A stretch of 64,000 nucleotides of DNA from positions 103,388,001 to 103,452,000 of the forward strand of contig CM074858.1 in NCBI GenBank assembly GCA_037501455.1, written 5' to 3'. The stretch is from Lantana camara. Taxonomy: Eukaryota; Streptophyta; Magnoliopsida; Lamiales; Verbenaceae. Below the pieces are notes generated by a model that saw only the letters and a list, made by a program, of their open reading frames with translations, had not been told where the DNA came from and did no database searches. Of this stretch, positions 1 through 12,961 are shown piece after piece (position 1 is the first letter of the stretch; each line of letters begins with the position of its first letter). Made by a program: the position numbers and the translations under genes.

Positions 1-121
1 TAGTGTAATAATCCCTTTTTCAAAATAAACTTGCAGACTAATTACTTACATAAGCCTCATTGGAAACTGTTAAGTTCTCATTTCTTTTCTTTTTTTTTTT
101 TTGGTCTTTTGAAATTTCCAG

Positions 122-1850
122 ACTACAGGCTCGTTATACTTTTGGGCCGCACATTTATCCGGTCCAAAGTGGGGTCCGTTTGCGTCGTGGTGCTGTGCTT
201 GGCTTGAGACTATTGGCCTGATTGCCGGCATAGGGACACAGGTTGATCATGTGATCCATTTATCGAAATGACATAGAAGTTGTAGTATTTGGACAAAATG
301 GTATAACAAACATCTTCCTATTCTTTTCTTATGTGCTTTTAGGCGTATGCAGGATCTCAGACATTGCAGAGCATCATTCTGCTATGCACCGGGACGAATA
401 AGGATGGGGGATACTTCGCCCCTCGATGGCTATTCTTGTGCATGTATATGGGACTAACCATTATATGGGCCGTACTCAACACGTTTGCGTTGGAAGTCAT
501 TGCATTTATTGATATCATCTCGATATGGTGGCAGGTAATTTTCGATTTCTCTTCTATCGCGGTGTATCTCAACTGGTTCCATAGAGTAATACCATCTCAT
601 TTCAATGTGACAGGTGATTGGGGGATTAGTGATCGTGATAATGCTTCCTCTCGTATCCCTAACTCGACAGCCGGCTTCGTACGTATTCACTTCATTTGAA
701 ATGGCGCCAGAGTCGACTGGGATATCCAGCAAAGCATACGCTGCCGTTCTCTCTCTTCTCGTGAGTCAGTACTCTCTTTACGGATACGATGCTGCAGCTC
801 ATCTAACTGAAGAAACCAAAGGTGCAGACAAGAATGGCCCCATAGCAATTCTTTCCAGCTTAGGGATCATCTCTGTGTTCGGATGGGCATATATCTTGGC
901 CCTCACATTCAGTATTCAGGTATTTCTTTAAGTTTGATCTTACTAGCATCCATAATTCATCTATGGAGAAACAAACATGAACTTCACATAAACGTGTTTT
1001 GAATCATGAACATCAGGATCCCGCTTATTTATACGACACGTCCAACGAAACCGCGGGAGCATTCGTCCCGGCTCAGATACTCTACGACGCATTCCACGGG
1101 CGATACAATAATTCTGCCGGCGCGATAGTTCTACTCTTCGTCATATGGGGTTCGTTCTTCTTCGGTGGACTTTCCATAACCACAAGTGCAGCCAGAGTGG
1201 TAACAACCCTTCTTTCCAATTCATGAAAACTTAAGCTTGTTTTCTGTCAAAAGTATACAAACTTCTTAGGACCCTTGAAAGTTTCAACTTTTGTGTTTTC
1301 GACTACTAAAATTTCAAATTTCAAAATCCTGACTCCGCCATTGCTTGCAACAATCCAGGTCTATGCTCTATCAAGAGACAAAGGAGTACCATTCTCATCA
1401 GTGTGGAGAAAAGTGCACCCTAAACGCAAAGTACCATCAAACGCCGTGTGGCTCTGCGCCGCCATATGCATTCTTCTAGGCCTACCAATCTTGAAGGTGA
1501 ACGTCGTCTTCACAGCTATAACTTCAATATGCACCATTGGATGGGTCGGTGGATACGCCGTCCCCATATTTGCTCGGTTAGTTATGGACGAGGAGAAGTT
1601 TAACGCCGGACCGTTCTATCTGGGACGAGCAAGAAGGCCGGTCTGCTTAGTAGCCTTCCTCTGGATCTGCTACACCTGTTCTGTTTTCCTCCTGCCCACA
1701 CTCTATCCCATCACCTGGGATACGTTTAACTACGCCCCGGTTGCGTTGGGCATCGGGTTGGGGTTGATCATGCTGTGGTGGGTGGTGGATGCACGAAAAT
1801 GGTTCAAGGGGCCTGTTAGAAACATCGATTTGCCCAATGGCAAGGTTTGA
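122..1850 (+). CDS. BAT1: BAT1-like amino-acid/GABA permease, 3' part
   Basis: Five exons are visible: 122-241, 343-534, 614-919, 1017-1199 and 1359-1850. All have AG/GT borders and phase-0 junctions, giving 430 residues up to the stop at 1850. The 5' exons lie outside the window; bases 1-121 are intron. The product is a polytopic membrane transporter of the APC superfamily. Recognisable stretches are LYFWAAHLSGPKWGPFASW, YGYDAAAHLTEETKGADKNG (the diagnostic BAT/GABA-permease loop), YALSRDKGVPFSSVWRKV and the C-terminal YPITWDTFNYAPVALG helix. Arabidopsis BAT1 has about 516 residues, so roughly 85 are missing upstream. Known family members move amino acids in both directions, including GABA in mitochondria; the substrate here is inferred. 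No frame break is seen. The gene converges on PAD4. Confidence 0.93.
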
Positions 1851-2306
1851 TCGTGGATTGTTTACGTGTTAGAGATGTTAAATATTCGAAAATATACTAT
1901 TTTTTTCTCCGATAGCATCATTTAATTGGAAATATATTACGTGATCACAGTGTTCAGCTTGCTACTTTGTTTGAAATGAAGTGTTTTCAGTGCAGTTAAC
2001 TCAAACTTATAGTGTACGACAATTTCATCAATGTACACGAATGAAATGTTCGTTCGATATGGTATCAGAGCCAAACCAAAAAATAACATTTCAAACATCC
2101 ACGGGGAAGAGGAATGCACGTTTGCACGTGAAGGGGCGTGTAGAGTGTAGACACACCATATTCCTCCATGAATAGACACATATCATAAAATTTCAAACCT
2201 CTAGCATTATATACACAAACATGGATCTCAACTATTCGATCAAGAAGAAAGGAAAACAAAAGGCATACATCTTACATATAACTCATACATAATATGATCA
2301 CCTATT
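1851..2306. other. intergenic spacer between convergent BAT1 and PAD4
   Basis: This stretch should hold the 3' UTRs of both genes. An isolated match to the initiator-Met tRNA primer-binding site of plant LTR retrotransposons, TGGTATCAGAGCC, lies at 2060-2072. No paired LTR was seen around it, so it is at most a relic. No coding sequence is supported. Confidence 0.5.
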
Positions 2307-2429
2307 AGCCTGGACTTAGACCTTCATGAAACGGGCTTCCCAGCACGAGCCTGGGCTTATACCTTCATGAAACGAGCTTCCCACCATGAGCCTGGACTTA
2401 CACCTTCATGAAACGAGCTTCCCATCATG
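2307..2429. repeat. 41-bp minisatellite, 3 copies, overlapping the PAD4 stop codon
   Basis: Three head-to-tail copies begin at about 2307, 2348 and 2389. Each contains AGCCTGG, CTTCATGAAACG and GCTTCCCA with few differences. The copy nearest PAD4 supplies the last codons and the TGA stop of that gene (2406-2408 on the minus strand); the other two lie in its 3' UTR. Confidence 0.85.
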
Positions 2430-5400
2430 AAAGAAAGTGTTTTCACCTTCCACAACCATATCTTGAGCCATTCCATCCTGCAAAACTGGAAAACGAGGCG
2501 CCATGACCTGCAGCTGAGATTTAAGCTCTTTCCACTCTTCCACAAACAGATTATAGCTCGAATTCTTAGCCAGAACGTCCACCGACACCTCCTTTCTCTC
2601 GATCATTCCCTTTGCGTACACTTCGAATTTCTCGATCTTTTCCAACAAAACATGCAACTTTCCTGCCTCCATCTTCCCCGTCATACGATATATGCAATCC
2701 CTCGCCTCCTCCACACGAGCCCAGAAACAAGAGTCCTGAGTCAGACTAGCAAACCTGCTCCTCGGGTTACTTTCTTCGTCCCCGACCTTTCTCTCCCTCC
2801 ACCACTTGTCGAAAATCTTGAACCGCTTCTCCCTGCCGTGCTCGATGTAATGGCCCTTCTTCTTATGCATGCATGTTTTGTAGTATTCGGCAATCTCAAG
2901 GGGCTCGACTAAGAGCTTGTAGGATTGGGAGGCGTTCACGTACTTTGCCAGCTTGTGGAAATCGTGTGTCAGTTGATTCGACTCGAGCATGTTGATCACT
3001 TCGTCCCAGAATTGTCCGAGCCTGACTCGGTTCATGTTGACTTTGGTACCTCGTTTGGAGGTGGTTCGTCTCTTAAACGAGTCGTAGTAGCCTAGTTGAT
3101 CGTCTGAGTTGTCACAGTAGGCTTTGTACCACTCTATTTGTGCCCTCAGAGGATTGATTTTGGCTAAGGAGACGGCCATTTTTGCATTGTTGAGGTTTCG
3201 CCGGCATCCTAAATGTCTTGCCATTGCTAGGCAGTGTTTGGCGGTCCCATAAAACGGTTCCTGTCCGAAGCAAGCCAAGCTAATAGTTAGTAAAATCCTA
3301 TGCCAATTTGGTAACCAAGATCATATAGAATTCTTGTTAATGATTGCACAAACTTCACCCTTATGTTTCAGATGTTAGAAGTATCTATAAATAAGCAAAA
3401 ATGCTTACCCTTCCCCCCTTATAACCACTTCTAATCGTGGAAATTCGATCACAATGGACAAAATTTATCAAGAAATTTAACATCATAAGAATATGCAATA
3501 TCAAGTCAAAAACTTCATCAACAATTTAGTAATGACATCATTTAACTATACATGAGACGATCAAGATAAATTACAGGGGAGGCATGTGTAAGTTTCAGTT
3601 CAAGAAGGGAGGTTAAGGTAATAAAACCCATAACACAAGAAAAGACACTAATGACTAAACCTATTCAAAACTTATAATTACCTGAGAAAATATTCCACAG
3701 GACTGCAAAGCCAACGCAATCCCAACTTCATTGCTAGACTCCGAAGAGCACACATCCGTCAACCGTTTCATCTGCAAATACTGCGACCCGACGAATCCAA
3801 CATAATCCCCATACTTAAGATGATCGCCCACGCACAGCTCCGGCGACCCTGTAGCCATCATCAAATGAAGCAACTTAACGATAGCCTTTCTGTTATCCAT
3901 GCAGATCGCCCCATTCTCCGAGCAAAACATGTAGCTCCCGAAAGGCAAAAACAGACTCCTCCCTCCATCCTCCACTCCTCTCGACCTCTCCTCAACACAC
4001 CCCAACACTACATCAAAAATGACCTTTTTGTCCTTGTGGGAAGGCTCGTGGGAATATTGAGAGCCGGACATGGATAAGTGCCAAAACCCGAAAAGGGATT
4101 TTAGCTCTTCCATTATTGGAGTTGCCGGAGCGAATAGGAGACGCGGGACCAAGTCATGCGGTCCCACTACGTGGCAGAAATTGCCACTCCATCTCTCTTG
4201 GAGGATTGCTTGGGAGAAGGATTTGTTGCCTAGCATCGGGGAACCGTATGTGATGCAGAAAACATCAACGGAGGGTGAAGATGTGTCGATAATGGAGAGA
4301 AGCCAAAGGGCCGAGAGGGAGGCCATGGCACCGCCGAGGGAGTGTCCGGTGAAGACCACGGATTTCGAGGTGTTTATGATTTCAAGCATCTGCAACATTT
4401 TTGTTAAGATTAATGTGAGATCTGCAATATTTTGTTGAGATTAATGTCTTCTATCAATTACATGTATCATCTTATACAATTATCAGGCCAAAGAAAAATC
4501 ATCTTATACAATTTAGCGAAGAAACTCGTCATTATAGTCGACCGCGAATGCCTGATATATGCACACATATAAACACACAAATTAATTAAGTTTTCATTAA
4601 TATTAATATGTTTTTTTAATTATTATTATCCTTTTGTCAAAAAGGTTAATGTTTTAACTTTTAAGTAAATTTGTGTTGTAAAAGAGTCAGTGCGACAACG
4701 ACTTTGAACAGTTTAGCAGACTTTGTAAGACGACATAGTTGACCACTACGGAACCAGGCAACTAATTTTTGTTGTTTTTTAAATTATTTTCAAGAACAAA
4801 TATGATTGAATTTTGACGATTACCCTTATGGCCTTATAAAATGCACAAAACAAGACAAAATTATACCAATGGGTGGCTAATCACGGGACAAATAGTATTA
4901 TTTGATATTCTTTTTTTTGTTAGGGAAAAATATTAAATTAATAAGGCTATTATTACAGAGATTAAGGCATGATTGGTGGAGATCAACATGCTATATATAT
5001 ATATAAATTCTACTCCAAATTTGATCGATCAAACTCAATCAATTAAATTGGTAGCAAAACGTTTACTTTCTTGATTTATTATCTAATTAGATTTAATATG
5101 ACCATGTTAAAATTTTGTTAAATAACCAACTCAATTCGTTTACAACAATAAATTGTCCTAATTAATTGACAACTTGTTTTTGGAGTTGTTAAATAACATA
5201 GTGTATTCTTATATTTTCTTAAACTTTGTCAATAGCATAGAGCTCTTACAATATTTTAGTAAATATAAAAATTGATGTGTTAAATAACTAATACATCCAT
5301 TTTTAATAAAGTAAATTATTTCTAAGTGTATTACACTTGCTATTTAATTTGTTACTCTCCCAAAATTTTCCACAAAACACGGAGAATATAAATCGTTCGT

Positions 5401-6952
5401 TCCCTCGTCACAACGATTTGACCAAAACTAAGCTCGGATTGGAGCTACTTATATATATACTAACGCTTACTAATACATGTAACTTGTAATAGATACTAAT
5501 GAACAAATAAATAAAATAATTTATGGTGTACAAAAGACTTCCAAATATAATTACTTTATAGTATCGTGTCGCGCTAAAAACTTGCAACCATATTCGATAA
5601 ACTTGAAAAATAATTCTGATAGTATCGTGTCGTGTCTAACTATCATATTATGTCGGTCCATAGAATATAACAGGATTAAATAACGAAATTTCAAGATTAA
5701 TTAATGAAATTTCAAGACCATCGAGGTACGAAACACATAGAGTTTTATCAATGAAACCTTCACCAACTGAAATAAAATTTACATAAAAGATTAATTATAA
5801 TAACTTTATCGTTCATATATATTTCAGTTTATAAGATTAGTTGCGAAGGTCGTCATATGAATAAATCTTGACACGACAATATATCACGAGACACATATAA
5901 TTTCAAAGATAAGTCGATCTCAAGGTTCATGCCGGTCAAGAAATCAATGTATGCCACACACATTATTTTTTATAAAATATCCAATACGATAGTATAAGAT
6001 AATAATTTTAAAAATAATCGTTCATAAAAAATATCAATCCCAGAAAAAATAATGCACATTTTTCAAAAATAGATTAATATTAATCTCATCTTATTTTAAT
6101 AAACATATTATTCGAAATATTTCGACCACAAAAAAGCAAGTGAAAATTTGCAACAAGTCATCCACACAACACAAGTCGTATATCATCACTAGTTATAATT
6201 TAAAGCAAATTCGCAATATGTTTGCATATATTTCATAAATCAAAATTATAAAAAAAAAAAAAAAAACATTGAATTTAGTTAAGAAAATGGATTATAATTC
6301 CCTTTCCCCACCAATAATATTAGAACAAATTGATGGGTTCTTAATTATGAATCATAATGAATTTAATTTTATGAAAATGAGGATTAGATCAAATCAAGAA
6401 AAAAAATAAAATAAAATAATTACTAACCTTTTCTTGAAAATTCTTGCTATGATAGAAGAGCAAGAAAAGCTGGAGAAGGCCACCATGGACCATGACAGGT
6501 TCTTGATGCTCATCCAACCTCGGCGAAAATGTTCCAAAAATACCCCTAGCGCCGCCGTCAAGCTCCACCAGACTCCGGCAGCTCTCCTCCGAGCAATCCA
6601 CCAATTGCACGGCCGAGAACGCCACGTACGCCACCCCTCCCACCCGATTCACGGCAAAGCTCTGCTGCGCCGCCGCGTTTGCGCGGCTGCACAGCCGCCA
6701 TGACTCCGCCACGAGAGGCGTCGACGCCAGATACGTCGCCAGCATCTCGCTGGACTCAAACCTGCACCACCACACCCATATATGTATGTTTTTTGTGAGA
6801 ATTGAATTGATTGATTGGAAAATATGTGAGAGGAATTAAAGTTTATTAGTTTTGGTAAATTGTTTGGAAAATTCTCAGTCAAATTTCAAAATTGGAAGAA
6901 AAAAAGAAAGAAAATATTGTTTGATAACTTACTGAGAAGTTTCGGGTTCCAT
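2406..6952 (-). CDS. PAD4: PAD4 lipase-like immune regulator
   Basis: Four exons in transcription order: 6952-6933, 6761-6428, 4389-3682 and 3260-2406, total 638 residues. The ATG at 6952-6950 opens a 20-nt first exon that splices in phase to a segment with the family N-terminus (FESSEMLATYLASTPLVAESW). The alpha/beta-hydrolase domain covers about residues 8-330, with the nucleophile elbow GHSLGG (Ser135) and Asp197 in GPHDLVPR. The family's triad His region reads KYGDYVG, with Asp where Arabidopsis PAD4 has His. The helical EP domain starts at about residue 370 (WYKAYCDNSDDQLGYYDSFK). PAD4 forms heterodimers with EDS1 and, with ADR1 helper NLRs, drives TIR-NLR and basal immunity. Arabidopsis PAD4 has 541 residues; the extra length lies mainly around residues 204-250. 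Intron 2 is 2.0 kb and holds an inverted-repeat element. EDS1 and SAG101 fit the exon sequences less well. Confidence 0.95.
5285..5448 (-). mobile_element. 172-bp inverted-repeat element, copy C (degraded)
   Basis: This lies inside PAD4 intron 2. It matches, in reverse orientation, the elements at 9887, 17519 and 17894: the core AAGTGTATTACACTTGC, a run like ACTCTCCC, CCTCGTCACAACG, and the end AAGCTCGGATTGG. The termini have drifted, so the borders are approximate. There is no coding capacity; it resembles a non-autonomous MITE. Confidence 0.6.
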
Positions 6953-7904
6953 TGAAGCTTCTTTTTTCTTTGCTTTTTGTTTGTGAACCCCTTTGGGGTT
7001 GATATATGGAAGACTTGGAAATAGTTTTCTTGAAATATCTTTGAAATTAAGTAATTAATTAAAGTGGAATTGTAATGTTTTGGCCTACTTAGTAAGTGCG
7101 GTGGCTTTGCAATTTTTAATTATAACTTCCACCGAGCATGGTTACAGATACAAACACGATAAAATATAAATATCATTATAAATTTCTTTTTTTAATTTTA
7201 TACGTGAGGAATATCAAGTATGAGGTCAGACGCCAGAAGCGACTTCGGAATTGTAAATTAGTGGGGCCAAAAAAGTTTCGAAGATCAATTATATATATAT
7301 TTTTAATTTTACGTGGGGTCAAAAGTTAAAATAAAATTAAAAATACGATTGTTATATATAAAATAATAAAAAATAAAAAATTCATATTTTAAATACATAT
7401 ATATATAATTTGAAAAAATATAATTTAGTGGGCCCACTATCTATTATATACTGTTGTTATTGTCCGACATGATACAATAAAATATAAATTTTGCATTTAT
7501 CATTGTATCAAATTGCTATAATATAATATCATGCTATAGGAAAAATAATATTAGTGATAAAGAAATTCATAATTTATAAAATTCTGATTAAGAGAATTTA
7601 TTAGTTAACTGCGTGACTAATTGATATTGTCAACATGGAAAACTTTATAGTTTAATGGTAAAATTCAGCTTGAACCTGTAATGGGATATAAAGAAAGTAG
7701 TTTTTTTCATGCCATTGCGTAAGTCGTAGAGATATGTCTACATAGATATCATATTTAAGAAATAAAAATAAAAATTACTGCTATAGTTTCTGTTATAAAT
7801 ATTAAATAAGGATTTTACTTATCGCTAAATTATCATAATCTAAATCGACCCATATAAATAGAATATAAAAAAAAAGCAAAATTATCATAATATGTGTAAT
7901 TATT
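6953..7904. other. PAD4 upstream region and AT-rich spacer
   Basis: This should contain the PAD4 promoter. A possible TATA-like ATATATC on the minus strand lies near 7000, about 50 bases before the start codon, which is weak evidence. The rest is AT-rich with short A and AT runs. No gene, RNA or clear element is visible. Confidence 0.4.
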
Positions 7905-8183
7905 ATGGGGCACTTCCCAAAAACTCCCCATGAGTTTGGGAAGTTCCTTTTTACTCCCCATTTTCAAATACATCATTTGGGGTTTTAGGTACGTGATTCT
8001 GGGATTTAGATACGCGATTCTGAGATTTAGATACGCGATTTTGGGATTTCGATACTCCCCATTTTCAAATACATCATTTGGGGATTTAGATACCCGATTC
8101 TTGAGTTTTTATACATCATTTTTTAAAATGGGGAGCTAAGAGGAATTGGACTTATCATTTGGGGAGTTTTCCGAAATTCCCCG
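7905..8183. mobile_element. MITE-like element with internal minisatellite
   Basis: The ends are imperfect inverted repeats: the left end has CACTTCCCAAAAACTCCCCA and the right end TGGGGAGTTTTCCGAAATTC. Both sides carry AATTATT (7898-7904 and 8184-8190), a probable 7-bp target duplication. The inside is built from about four copies of a 21-bp unit containing GATTTAGATACGCGATT, plus two copies of CATTTTCAAATACATCATTT. No protein is supported. Confidence 0.6.
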
Positions 8184-9886
8184 AATTATTCATTATCAAT
8201 ATTAATTATATGTGAATCCAAAAAAAAATATAAACAACTATAATTTTATTCTCTTGATCAAATAGTTATATTTTCAACCCCTATGAATTTAACATTGTAA
8301 TTTTTTTTTTCTTTTAATTAAATAACGGTGAAAATTTGACTTTAGAATTATTTTGGCTTGGGTTCTGAAATTATTAGCACCATAATGATGTGATTCCAGA
8401 AGAAAAAAAAAAAAAAAAAAAGAAAGAAAAATATAGTTGCTTGCTTTATCGGTTACAAACTACAACCGAAGAAGTTTTGGTGTGAAGCCATGCATGATTG
8501 ATTTATGATCTACGCAATGACGTATACCTATGCTAAAATGACCCCAAAAACCCATATATTTATATATGTACTATCATTAATTAATTAATCATATATATAT
8601 ATATATAGGTTGTTAGCCATTTTTATCAAGTTAGACTAAAAATACTTTCTCTACTAATAGTAATTATATTTTTAAAGATTTAAACTTGAGATCTTTAATT
8701 AATCTAATATAATACCGAAATACTAATTTATACTATTTGATATTATTAATCATACATATATGATTAAGAATTATGTCTGTTTCACTCCAGAATTATTGAC
8801 CAAAAGGACAGTAACGTATGCCAAGGAAAGAATGTATTGATATCTTAAAAATTGAGAGCAAATCTTAAATTAATGTATTTAAGAATGATTTGTATTTTGT
8901 AATTTGTAGGCACTATAGTCTAAGTGGTCCTAAAATAAATGAAATCCAAAATGGCGTGTTTGACTTTTACTTGACTCATGCTTTCATGTGGGCCCCCTGC
9001 AGGCTACAACCCAACCCACACGCCTTAATTTCCTTCATAAAATGTTGCTTTCACTTGATTCGACAACTCCCAAATTTATCTACTTTTCGAAAAATAAGCC
9101 AAACAATTTATTGTTTTATCGTATCGTATTATGTATATCGAACACCATATTTGATATTTTTTTATATAAAAAATTTAAGAAAAAATTCATACATTCGTAT
9201 TTTTATTACCATATCCATATTCGTATGCACATATGATAAGTAGGAGTTAAAATTGTAAATTCATCTATTTGCTTAGAAGATAGCAGTATAAATTAAAGCT
9301 GCAAAAGACTAACATAGTAGAAACGAGGAGTGTTTAGAGGAAAAAAGAAAAATTGCAAAAAATTAATATACACTCCTAAAGTGGTTACAGAGATTTAAAC
9401 TCAAATCATAAAAATTTTTAACTATTTGGACCAACCATCGTTGAATACGTTTTTGTAAGGGAGTTGGTTATATTATATCTCTCCTTGCAATGTTGATGAC
9501 AGTTGTAAGATTATTGTTTCCCATTCTCCAAATTATATGAATTTTTAGTAAAATACAAAATTGTGCCGCCCTCATCATTCTAATTTTCATATTGTTTCAT
9601 ACTCTCATTATTATAAAAGCTTATTAATTAAGCAATTAGATTAGCCTATCTTGTAGGTTCATGCATGGAACACCTTTAGATTCTTCCTTTAAGAGGCCGT
9701 AATTTTCAAAGAAATAGGAGTGATTTGACTTTTATTGCACTAGTTGGCTAAAATGAGACACTAACTTTCTAAATGGATTGAATTTTAATGGCTTTTCGTG
9801 TAATCCATTTCAATTTTCGCAAGGGAGGTTTTGGTAATTTTCAAAGGGAAACGGGTACAAACTATAATTTTCTATATTTTTAGGAG
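8184..9886. other. intergenic spacer
   Basis: AT-rich sequence with poly(A) at 8401-8420 and AT runs near 8590. The translations available here look like random AT-rich sequence and match no family I recognise. I see no gene or defined element. Confidence 0.45.
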
Positions 9887-10058
9887 TAATTCTAGCACAA
9901 ACCTTGTTTGATCAAATCGATATAACGAGAGTACGAACGTTTTACATTTAACATATAATTAATAGAAAATTTAAAAAGAATAATTAATTAAATAGCAAGT
10001 GTAATATACATGCCGTTATGATTGATTGGATTTTGATGGAACGGAATTTGAACTAATT
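9887..10058 (+). mobile_element. 172-bp inverted-repeat element, copy B
   Basis: Same layout as the clearest copy at 17519: it begins TAATTCTAGCAC, then ATATAACGAGAGTACGAACG, then TAGCAAGTGTAATATACATG near 10000. The right terminus is diverged, so the end is set by the length of the better copy. Confidence 0.55.
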
Positions 10059-11038
10059 TTTTTTTCAATATACCTTTCCCTTATTGACAAAATTAGGATG
10101 TTCCTGAAAAATTATAGGTCACATCATTAATATCCATCAATTTAGATATAAAGTAAATTCTTTGATGGGGATATTTTTATTAGGAAAAATTACATCCAAT
10201 TATTATCATGTTTGACCGAATTACATACAATTCTTTTGTTTTTTTGGACGTATTTACTACATAATTCCTAAATTTTACATTACATTTGAGACCGTCTCTG
10301 ACATCCGTTAGAATTCCATTAGATTGGTTCATTATCTTTCTCATATTACCACTGAATTTATATAAATACATCCCAACATTTTTATTTTAATTAAAAAACA
10401 ATTCATGTACTTTTTGAAATTTGAAAATGATAACTAACTAATCTAACGAAACCCCCAACAGATACTGGGACTCCAAACGGAATGTAAAATTTAACCTAAC
10501 GGATATCGGGACCTCAAACGGAATGTAAAATTTAAGAACCACATGGCATATTATCCACAAAGACCAGGACTTGGATTATAATTAGGCCAAACCTGAGAAT
10601 AGTTAGAATATAAAATTTCCGTGTTATTTCTTGTTTTTTTTTTTTTTGGATCAAAATTTTTGTTATTTGTCATACTTATAAAATGTTTATGTAAATAAGC
10701 CAGACTCTAGGGGGTGTTAGAGTAATTATCCGAATTATTTTCTAGGAAACTATCTGCATTGCATAACCCAAGACAGAATTCAAGATTAATTAAACATGAT
10801 AATAAATACATACATCTCTGCTAAACAGATGTTTGCGTCCTCTACAAAGCCTAGACAACCTTAAATCCAACGTTAGAATTTGGTTTTCATAAATAAAGAC
10901 AAAGAAAAGACCCTTAAATCCAGCACAACCAACATGATCTTGACATCCTTAAATCGGGGCATGGCCTGGAATGGATCAACCACATCATTATGGAATAGGC
11001 ATATATTTTCCTTCAAGAAAGAGTTGGATGTTGATACC
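10059..11038. repeat. spacer downstream of UVR8, with a diverged foldback repeat
   Basis: Between about 10175 and 10625 the two halves are partly complementary: CTAAATTTTACATTACATTTGAG at the left answers the paired copies of CAAACGGAATGTAAAATTTA at the right. This suggests an old foldback element without clear ends. The remainder should hold the UVR8 3' UTR. No gene is supported. Confidence 0.4.
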
Positions 11039-12930
11039 TCAAATCTTTATTCTTTTTACGTCGTTTTCGTCAGGGACGTTAACGTCATTTCCGTTGAATC
11101 TGCCGGACTGTCCTTGGACCTGCATGATAGTAGGATCAATTGATTTCGTGCTCTGACACCAGGCCTCGAGTCTAATATATAGAGTTATGTTTAATAAGGT
11201 CAGTTACTGTTTCTATTTGAAGTACGAACTGTACAACCTGATGTTAATGAGTTAACCGAATACGACCTTAAAACTTCTTGCCTCGTTGCAGTTTGCCACC
11301 TCAATCCATTTTCCGATAAGGGAATTCATAAGTTATGTTTTACATTTTATAAAACCAAAGTATGAATTCTTTTAACACTTCATGATCCGAAATATGAATT
11401 TTGACACTTTGCAATCTGATATTCTAATTTATTTCAAGTGACCAACCCGTGTTATCTCTCAGGCTAACAAAATGGAGTTACGCGGCAAATTGCAATAAGT
11501 CGAAAAGTTCAGGTGGTAATCGGAAGCTTATTATATCAAGTTGTAAAGGCTAAAAACGTCAATAATTCGGATGGGGAAGTGATTAATTAATATGAAATTC
11601 TATAAAACAGAAAACCTAGCACTTGAAACTAAGGAATAGCATGAGACCAGTCTGTTTTCTGCATTTTTGACTGAGATGTAAAGAGTGCAACTTACATTCT
11701 CATTAGGAACTACTGCATATCTCTCAGTCGGGGAAACCCAAGTTTTTTCTGGAAAGAAAAAACCTTACTTATATCACAAGAACATGTCGTGGTGGTATAA
11801 ACTAAACAAAACACGAGTAATGTTGTCGAGAATAAGTACCTGATGAAACGTCCATTTTCGATGCCTCTATGTGCTGTCCACTTGATCCATCCATACTTAA
11901 TGCCTCTATAATCTTTGGCAAATTTCTACAACAGGATAATCGAAAAACAATCATTTACTAGTCTAAAATGTTACACCTAATTTAGCACAGTAGGCTACTC
12001 ATCCCACAAGCAGTCAAACAATTGAAATTGAATATGAAGAAGATACCGAAATTTCATTTTTAGTCCATCAAAAAAGTCGAACTAAAATTCGGTACCACAT
12101 CTTCAACTAATCATGCTTTTGGTTCCGTACTTTTTCTCTTTGCAAAATTAATGTCTACTCACTGTGCATTGTCCACCCCAATTCCCCACTAACAGAGAGT
12201 TGATAGTCAAAAGTTTAGGGGGGACTAATTAAGTAAAAGAAATCATAATATGAGACCAACTATACAATTAATGAATCTGCGGGACTAGATTTTAACTCAG
12301 ACTTTTTCCTATGAGTTAAAATGGATCCTTCCCACGAAAGGGATTCTTATCATTTTGAGAAGCAAAATTTTGAATTCTAATTAGAAAACATATAAAGTAT
12401 AGCGAGCACATAGGGGACAGTATAATTGCAAGTGTGAAAAATAGCGCAACATATGGCCACGATAACATAGAATCATATTACCGGTCAACGGAGTCTCCAT
12501 GGCCAAGTTGACCGTTTGTACCCCTTCCCCATGAAAAGACATTTTGCCTCTCGGTAACAGCAAGTGTGTGCCTCCAACCACACGAGATATTCACTACTTT
12601 CTGCTCCAAATGGGATAGTCAAATTAAAAGAGACACGAACCGTGTTGACAATATACTGAGATCAAGGATAATGTACCTGATCGAGTGGAAACTTGACTTG
12701 CAGAGGTGAGCAATGGTCTTTGTTGTCCCCAACACCAACTTGTCCAAACTTTAGTTAGAAATTTGACATTTAAAATCAGTTTTATTGACCATGAAAGGAG
12801 TAGCCTAGTATTATAACTCATTGGTATTAAAAAGAATAATTTCGAACGAGATACAATATGGTGATGGAGACCACATTATTCTTTACCTTTACGAAAAATT
12901 TTCTACCATAATATACATTCTTTTTGCAGT

Positions 12931-12961
<31 letters not shown>

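Noticed and set aside
454..732. Antisense open frames opposite BAT1 exons
   Set aside because: They are shadows of the conserved permease exons, with no start context or family match.
2060..2072. TGGTATCAGAGCC, an iMet-tRNA primer-binding site
   Set aside because: No LTR pair, polypurine tract or retrotransposon protein around it; kept only as a note.
2427..4438. Plus-strand frames of 85-161 codons across PAD4
   Set aside because: All lie opposite PAD4 exons 3 and 4, whose protein is clearly conserved.
8890..9243. Two overlapping open frames in an AT-rich spacer
   Set aside because: Low-complexity residues, no family resemblance, no neighbouring exon signals.
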